Shown: positions 58,513 through 64,000 of the stretch, piece after piece
How the letters are laid out: each line of letters opens with the position of its first letter
Numbering within the stretch: position 1 is the first letter of the stretch
From: Stomoxys calcitrans
Taxonomy: Eukaryota; Arthropoda; Insecta; Diptera; Muscidae
Length of the DNA: 64,000 nucleotides
Assembly (NCBI RefSeq): GCF_963082655.1
Contig: NC_081553.1
Location: 41,831,812 to 41,895,811 of the forward strand
Direction of reading: 5' to 3'
Made by a program: the position numbers and the translations under genes
The notes under the pieces: model-generated
Databases searched by the model: none
The model's input: only the letters and a program-made list of their open reading frames with translations
Told to the model about the DNA's origin: nothing

Positions 58513-60129
58513 CATAATTGAATTGGGTTTTACACAAAAAAACTTCCCCCAATAGGATTAGTAAACGAGATCTCTCATAATAGATTGGGTCAGTACTATT
58601 TGACTCTTTCCAAAAGTATTACTAAAGGATGTGTATTAAACCATAGGAACTTACATTCAAAAAACTATCTGTGTAATTCCCTTTAAGAAGTTTGAACCAA
58701 AACGCATTTACCAAGAATTCCTAAACCGCATTATTTGCTTTTGGCAACACTGGTTATAAATGTCAAATCACTAATTTCCCCAAACATTGCCACTGGACAT
58801 TCTGTTATTTTTTTGCCCCAACTCTCAACCGTTGGCATTTGTTTTGCTCTCTTGTAATGGACTCTCTTAATTTGTTTGTTATTACCATAGAAATTGTATG
58901 CTTAATTCTCTCTGTACATATTCAAGTTGGTTTCTCACCTTGTAATCTTCCTCTCCCAGCCTCACGCATTTTCTTTCTCTCTCTCGCTTTCTCTTTGATT
59001 TGATGTAAGTATTCAATGAGTGTTGTTAGTGTTGTTGATTAATGTAATCGGCGAGTTGAAGTGTACAAAAAAATAAGGGCAAAGTGGTTATTATGTCGTG
59101 CCTCCGTTTTGAGAATTATGGAAGAAGGTATCCAATATGTGTGTGTACATCTATTTATATGTACCTACATATAATTTATCAACAACATAAGGCAGCGCGC
59201 ATAACAGCTACATACATCTCCCGTTTTATGGTTTTTTTCTTGAACTTGTCATTCTTTGCACTGCAATTATGGTTACCAGATGTAAATTATTCCACAGTGG
59301 CTGTTTCGTGTGCGGCAGGCACAATCACAATGTATGGAGTATAAGCGGGGCAAAGGAGTGGAGATCAAACTAACAAAACACATTCACTCACTAAACTTGC
59401 TCAACTTCCTTGTTATGTATGCATATGGCGTTTGCTTTGGGCGTTCTAAACGAACATGTTCTACGTTCTAAATGTGTGCAGCAGTGGCGGCAATGGCTGT
59501 GGCTGTGGCGGTGGTCTGTCGTCCGGGGTATCCCTAACATTTAACATTGTCGTATGTGCTTTGAATGCTAATCCTGCAAAAATTTCGAAATTATGACATT
59601 TCGTAAGACAGTCACATCCTTGCTTGCTGTTGTATTTTCTTGAATCGACTAAAATTTTCCACAATAAAATAAAGCAACAAAAAAAGAAAAATTGTACAGC
59701 ATGGGAATGGTGCTGCCAGATTGCTATCAGAAAAAAATCAATTATGTATTCCAAGTATGACACGTGCGTGGGACTCACATGATTTTCTTTTCTCTCCTTG
59801 TTGTTGGCATAATTTGATGACAGTTTTTGTTCAAAAATGGCTATGAAATATTAAATCCTTTTTCCCAAATATCCACACATGGGATTGGAAGAAGAAGAAG
59901 GGATTGAATGACATCACTTACAGCAATTGGCCTTAAGGCATTTGCCATTGTCTGCTATTAGGGTTATTTTTGGAAATACCATTAATACGAGTGAGTGATG
60001 AATATTTGTGGGTAGAAACTACGAAATACTTACATGCTCCTCCACTTAAATTTTACTTTGGAAGAACCCAGTCATAGCTCTATTGTGGAAAGATTAATTA
60101 TAGGCTTCATTGCATGTCTGTTCGCAATG
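58513..60129. other. Sequence without recognised gene
   Basis: Contains a lone TTGGCAACACTG end at about 58742-58753 and a TCTCTCTCTCGCTTTCTCT tract near 58975. A proline-rich minus frame (59461-59778) stems from GTGGCGG/GGCTGTGGC repetition. No gene recognised. Confidence 0.5.
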
Positions 60130-60335
60130 GCTATGGAAGTATGCCTCCTCCTTGACTTCTTGAGCCTCTAGAGGGCACAGTCACTTTCAGCTTTGACTAA
60201 AATGTAGAACGATGATTTCTCTCGATTCACAGCCTGATGAAGCTTAATTATCAACCGATCTCTCGTCTTTACTTCTCAAACCTGGAAAGGGCGCAATTCG
60301 CATTCGCTTTGGCTGAAATTTTGCACATTGGCTTC
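60130..60335 (-). repeat. Family A module fragment
   Basis: CTTGACTTCTTGAGCCTCTA, ACCGATCTCTCGTCTTTACT and GGCTGAAATTTTGCACATTG on the minus strand; one and a half modules. Confidence 0.8.
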
Positions 60336-60339
60336 TGCT

Positions 60340-60455
60340 GATAATAGCAAACGCTATTTGCTGAATGTTGGAAGTTAATTTTGCTGTAATTGTAGCAGTA
60401 CAAATGTTTGCATTTCAGAACAGAAAAATGACTGCTGCTTCTAAATTTATGATTG
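60340..60455. repeat. Family D end fragment
   Basis: TGATAATAGCAAACGCTATT, TTGCTGTAATTGTAGCAG and ACAAATGTTTGCATTTCAG resemble the right end region of family D copy 2 (25.2-25.3 kb) in the opposite sense. Confidence 0.5.
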
Positions 60456-60476
60456 GGTTGTTAGAAGGAGAGTAAA

Positions 60477-60605
60477 AATGCAAATTTTGCCCATGAACAT
60501 TCCATTAAGGAACAATGAGAAGGGACCTCCTTTTCATAGCCGAGTCCGAACGGCGTGCCGGTGTTCTACACCTCTTTGGAGAGAGGCTTTTACATGACAG
60601 AGTAC
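60477..60605 (-). repeat. SINE1 3' fragment
   Basis: AATGCAAATTTTGCCCATGA through CACCTCTTTGGAGAGAGGCT. The body and tail of SINE1 without the tRNA-like head; one internal deletion after GGAACAATGA. Confidence 0.85.
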
Positions 60606-60672
60606 ACATGAAGAGTACACAAACATAAAACAAAATGTAAGAGAAGATTTAAATGTTTAAAACGAAAACGAA

Positions 60673-61531
60673 ACAAGTAAAATCGTGCTAAGTTCGGCCG
60701 GGCCGAATCTTATATACCCTCCACCATGGAGCGCATTTGTCGAGTTCTTTTCCCAGCATATCTTCTTAGGCAAAAAATGATGTAAGAAAAGATTTGCTCT
60801 GCTATTAGAGCGATATCAAGATATGATCCGGTTTAGACCACAATTAAATTATATGTTGGAGACCTGTGCAAAATGTCAGCCAATTTGAATAAGAATTGCG
60901 CCCTTTGAGGGCTCAAGAAGTAAAATAGAGAGATCGATTTAAATGGGAGCTGTATCGGGCTATAGACCGATTCAGACCATAATAAACACGTATGTTGATG
61001 GTCATGAGAGGATCCGTCGTACAAAATTTCAGGCAAATCGGATAATAATTGCGATCTTTGGAGGCTCAAGAAGTCAAGATCCCAGATCGATTTATATGGC
61101 AGCTATATCAGGTTATTAACCAATTTGAATCATACTTGGCACAGTTGTTGGATATCAAAACAAAACGCGTCGTGCAAAATTTCATTCCAATCGGATAAGA
61201 ATTGCGCTCTCTAGAGGCTCAAGAAGTCAAGACCCAAGATCGGTTTGTATGGCAGCTATATCAAAACATGGACCGATATGGCCCATTTACAATACCAACC
61301 GACCAACACTAATAAGAAGTATTTGTACAAAATTTCAAGCGGCTAGCTTTACTCCTTCGGAAGATAGCGTGCTTTCGACAGACAGACGGACGGACATGGC
61401 TAGATCGACATAAAATGTCGCGACGATCAAGAATATATATACTTTATGGGGTCTCAGATGAATATTTCGAGTAGTTACAAACAGAATGACGAAATTAGTA
61501 TACCCCCATTCAATGGTGGAGGGTATAAAAA
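60673..61531 (+). repeat. Family A repeat, complete reference-like copy
   Basis: Starts ACAAGTAAAATCGTGCTAAG with TTCGGCCGGGCCGAA, TTATATACCCTCCACCATGG; ends TTAGTATACCCCCATTCAAT GGTGGAGGGTATAAAA. The two ends are complementary (TATACCCTCCACCAT / ATGGTGGAGGGTATA). Five modules carry GGCTCAAGAAGTCAAGAYCC, ATCGGTTTGTATGGCAGCTA and GGCACAGTTGTTGGA. The tail has CAGACAGACGGACGGACATG. Confidence 0.95.
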
Positions 61532-62256
61532 TGGGTGGTAGCCTATTTATTCTCCCAGATAGATAGCCACATGACAGTGCTCTTGTCCCTCTCCTCTACT
61601 TCAAAAAAACTTTTGAAAATCATGCATTGGCTTTTTGGATTGGATTTTTTCATCGAACAGTCGATATAATAGAAGCATGATTATTAATTATTCAAAATAA
61701 TGCCCATATATACTTACAAACCATAACATCAAGTCAAAGTTTTAAATTACCAAACAATTGATTACCTGCAACAAATAATAAAAAAAATAAATATTTGAGA
61801 ATAATATTTAAAAAACAATATTTTAAAACATATTTTCTAACCTGAAATATTTTGAAATTGAAATGATTTAATGGTGATTTCGATTGTGAAAAAAAGTGCA
61901 GCATTTTTTCGACATGTTGCACTGAGATCGAAATTTTGTGTTCGATTCTCCAAAAAAATGTAACCCCACCAACGGGTTTCTGTTCGTATGTAATGGGGTT
62001 GCCTACTGAAAGTGAAAAAATGCTGCATTTTCTACACCGTGACTAGGCTAGCATGGAGAATGTCACACTTTAAATTCGCTGCTATCATTTCATAGTTACA
62101 TACACCAAAATAACTGCGTGCACTGAGTGTTAAGCATATTCGCAAACGTGCATATAATTAGGTAAACTGTGCGTAACTTCACTCATAAATCAGCTGTTAG
62201 CCTCCATCCAAGCAATTTTTGTTTAAACAGAAGAAGAAGAAGACAAAATTTGTTAA
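61532..62256. promoter_or_regulatory. 5' flank of the HARBI1-like gene
   Basis: AT-rich. At about 61893-62030 there is a loose inverted structure: AGTGCAGCATTTTTTC / GAAAAAATGCTGCATT, with GTAACCCCA / TGGGGTTGC inside it. An AATCAGCTGTT E-box-like word, of a kind common in fly core promoters, lies at about 62188-62198, 66 bp before the ATG. No TATA box was identified and the transcription start is unknown. No Harbinger-type inverted terminus was recognised. Confidence 0.35.
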
Positions 62257-63583
62257 ATGGAAAAGTCAGCAAAAATGGAAAAAGTGAAGGTGTTTTATTT
62301 ATTTAATAGCATATTAGATGAATTGTTGGAAAGTTCTTCATCGGAAGATGAGGATGCGATGTTTACAGTGTTATTTGGTCGAAATGAGAAACATCGCGTA
62401 AAACAATTTGTTCAAACTGTTATCCATAATTATTCGGACATTGAAGTAAGTAGCTCCTTGCTAAAGTATATGTCACATTTGTAAAAAAAATTGTGTATAG
62501 TTCAAGACGAATTTACGTATTAGCCGGGATAGTGCTAATGATTTAATCCAGAGGTTTTCCACAACTTGCGGCGAAAGATCATACCAAGGCGGTAGACACC
62601 AAGTATCTGCGGAAACCTCAATACTATTATTTTTGTGGTAAGATTTATGAAAATTATGCGAACTGAAAAAAATAAGACACATAATTTGTTTTTTATAGGT
62701 TTAGTGGAAACAAGACCACATTACGAGAAGTCTCAAATCTCTTTGACCTGTCACTTTCAACAACCCACTCATGTATAAATAAAGTTTTGGATTTCTTGGT
62801 GAATGATGTGGCACCACAAGTTATTAAATTTCCAAGCACAAACGAGGATAAGGAATATGTCGCCAAAGAATTTGAAAAGGTAGCCAAATATGTGATTCTA
62901 TGCATTTTAACTTATTGTTTTTACTATAGATATCTGGAGTTCCAAATGTATTGGGTTGCATAGATGGAAGTTACATCTCTATAAGGACACCCAAACACAA
63001 AATCCGGTCTACATATGCTAACAGACATGACACTGTATCAATAACCATGCAAGGAATTTGTGATTCAAAATTAAAATTTCTTGACGTATATACTGGAGTA
63101 CCCAGCAAAATTCACGATTCGAGGATATTGAAACTGTCTTTTATATCAAAAGATTTGCCTGCTTTGTGTTGTCCGAAATATTATTTACTAGGAGATTCTG
63201 CTTATCCTTTAAGGCATTATCTATTAACTCCATATCGCGACTATGGTAATTTGAGCGAATCAGAAAGAAATTATAATTTAAAATTTTGTCAAACCCGTGT
63301 TAAAATTGAGAATGCTTTCGGTGTTCTAAAGTGCCGATTTAGACAACTAATGCGTTTAGATTTTCACAAAGTCGAAACAATGGCAAAATTTATCATTGCC
63401 TGTTGTGTTCTTCACAACATTTGCATTGATAGAAATGACTTATATGAAGACGAAATAGAAAATACAGAAATCCATAACAATGATGACCCCTTGGGAGAGG
63501 ACCTGAGAGATATTTTGCCAACCCAGTTAGGACAATGCAAACGCAGTGAAGTAAAAGATTATTTATATGGATTAAGAAATTAA
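62257..63583 (+). CDS. PIF/Harbinger (HARBI1-like) nuclease, four exons
   Basis: DDE nuclease of the PIF/Harbinger class; family members cut and join DNA as transposases, or serve as domesticated nuclear proteins. Exons by GT-AG reading: 62257-62445, 62501-62637, 62699-62879, 62930-63583, with introns of only 55, 61 and 50 bp and all junctions in frame; total 386 codons plus stop. Start ATG follows TTGTTAA. Residues 1-63 are acidic (ELLESSSSEDEDA) and 64-169 helix-turn-helix-like (LRISRDSANDLIQRF, LREVSNLFDLSLSTTHSCIN). The catalytic domain has D181 (GCIDGSY), D258 (LLGDSAYPL) and E296 (KIENAFGVLK), spaced 37 between the last two. GVPSKIHDSRIL and CVLHNICI are further family marks. Length fits HARBI1-type proteins (~350-400). 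No stops or frameshifts. The Myb/MADF partner protein is not in the window. Whether it is a live transposon or a domesticated gene is open. Confidence 0.93.
62446..62500 (+). other. Intron 1 of HARBI1-like gene
   Basis: Donor GAA|GTAAGT (consensus), acceptor TTGTGTATAG|TTC, phase 0. 55 bp, typical of short fly introns. Removing it is required, because the unspliced frame stops near 62484. Confidence 0.85.
62638..62698 (+). other. Intron 2 of HARBI1-like gene
   Basis: Donor TTTGTG|GTAAGA, acceptor TTTTTTATAG|GTTTAG, phase 2 (splits the Trp109 codon). 61 bp. Confidence 0.85.
62880..62929 (+). other. Intron 3 of HARBI1-like gene
   Basis: Donor GAAAAG|GTAGCC (weaker), acceptor TTTTTACTATAG|ATATCT, phase 0; it joins ...EFEK to ISGVPNVLGCIDGS, a join seen across the family. 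50 bp. The weak donor may be spliced inefficiently. Confidence 0.8.
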
Positions 63584-63719
63584 ATTTTATTTAAAATTTG
63601 TATTTGATTTTTTTTTTCTCAAACCCCGTTTATAAAATGGGCTAATTTAATTTTAAAATTAAATAAATTAAATATATTTATAAATTCATTAATTGTAAAG
63701 TTTTCATTGTTTCATAGGC
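63584..63719 (+). terminator. 3' UTR with AATAAA signal
   Basis: AT-rich. AATAAA occurs at about 63662-63667, some 80 bp after the stop, a plausible polyadenylation signal. Confidence 0.5.
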
Positions 63720-64000
63720 AAGCTGTGGTCAGTGTATAGCAACCGTGATCGGCCCAATGAATACGACGACCCTGGCAGGTTGACGCATGTGTCCTCTTCA
63801 GCAAATGTCTAACACATTTTTGCGGTTTAGACCACTGTGGGTTGTTGGAAATCACAAAATCATGTGCAAAATTTGCGTCAAACCAAATAACAATCGCGTC
63901 CTCTTGACGCTTTACAAGTATAATCGCGAGACCGGTTGATATGGAGGCTTCGTCTAAACACGGTTCGATTTGGCTCATTCACAGTCCCATTCGACCTACA
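63720..64000 (+). repeat. Family A repeat, degraded, runs off the window
   Basis: GGGTTGTTGGAAATCACAAA, ATCATGTGCAAAATTTGCGT, AGTATAATCGCGAGACCGGT and GGTTCGATTTGGCTCATTC follow the family A module order. Strongly diverged; continues past the window end. Confidence 0.7.

Noticed and set aside
59461..59778. Proline-rich minus frame
   Set aside because: The PPPQPQPLPP stretch is the complement of a GTGGCGG/GGCTGTG tract; no other support.
1..64000. LTR retrotransposon or endogenous virus
   Set aside because: No paired long terminal repeats, gag/protease/integrase motifs or envelope-like frames were seen; all RT/RNase H remnants are LINE type.

Overview
This is AT-rich eukaryotic DNA, almost certainly from a calyptrate fly (house fly, stable fly or blow fly type). 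The grounds are the repeat content: tRNA-derived SINEs, degenerate mariner copies with TTGGGTTGCCC ends, RNase H-bearing LINEs, and modular ~152-bp repeats that begin with AAGTAA..GTGCTAAGTTCGGCC. The species cannot be fixed from sequence alone. Only one gene with an uninterrupted, spliceable reading frame is recognisable: a four-exon PIF/Harbinger (HARBI1-like) nuclease at 62257-63583. No host housekeeping gene, rRNA or functional tRNA gene was recognised. Most open frames are short, and many begin at non-ATG codons or lie inside repeats.

Layout. 0-5.5 kb: a 453-bp tandem duplication (418-1322), a LINE-X fragment (2.3-3.4 kb) and a family A repeat. 5.5-8.4 kb: a duplicated SINE2, a LINE-Y fragment, and a degenerate AT-rich array hit by SINE1 and a LINE 3' end. 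9.2-16.7 kb: family D, B and A repeats carrying nested SINEs with target-site duplications. 16.7-19.8 kb: LINE-Y on the minus strand with a mariner inserted in its reverse transcriptase. 20.9-22.4 kb: LINE-Z. 23-25.3 kb: family B and D repeats. 25.3-28.4 kb: mostly unique, with GAGA/CAA tracts. 28.9-31.6 kb: a LINE-X mosaic, a Tc1/mariner-related transposase remnant and a SINE1. 31.6-39.6 kb: the longest repeat-poor block, with a perfect 18-bp hairpin and a small ORF region between direct repeats. 39.6-46.7 kb: A, SINE1 and C repeats, two 237-bp mariner-derived MITEs, and a LINE-Z copy split by a family A element. 47-51 kb: degenerate array interrupted by SINE1 and a rearranged LINE-X. 53-57.7 kb: LINE-X remnant split by a ~118-bp minisatellite, a diverged foldback and a family B repeat. 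57.8-61.5 kb: a hAT-type element and more A/D/SINE copies. 62.2-63.6 kb: the Harbinger gene. 63.7-64 kb: a family A remnant.

The window therefore reads as a gene-poor stretch built by repeated nested insertion, probably intergenic or a long intron. The relations between elements are the informative part: MITEs derived from the resident mariner, a SINE whose 3' tail resembles a resident LINE, and three repeat families sharing one ~152-153-bp module length. Family names A-E, LINE-X/Y/Z and SINE1/2 are labels used only here.
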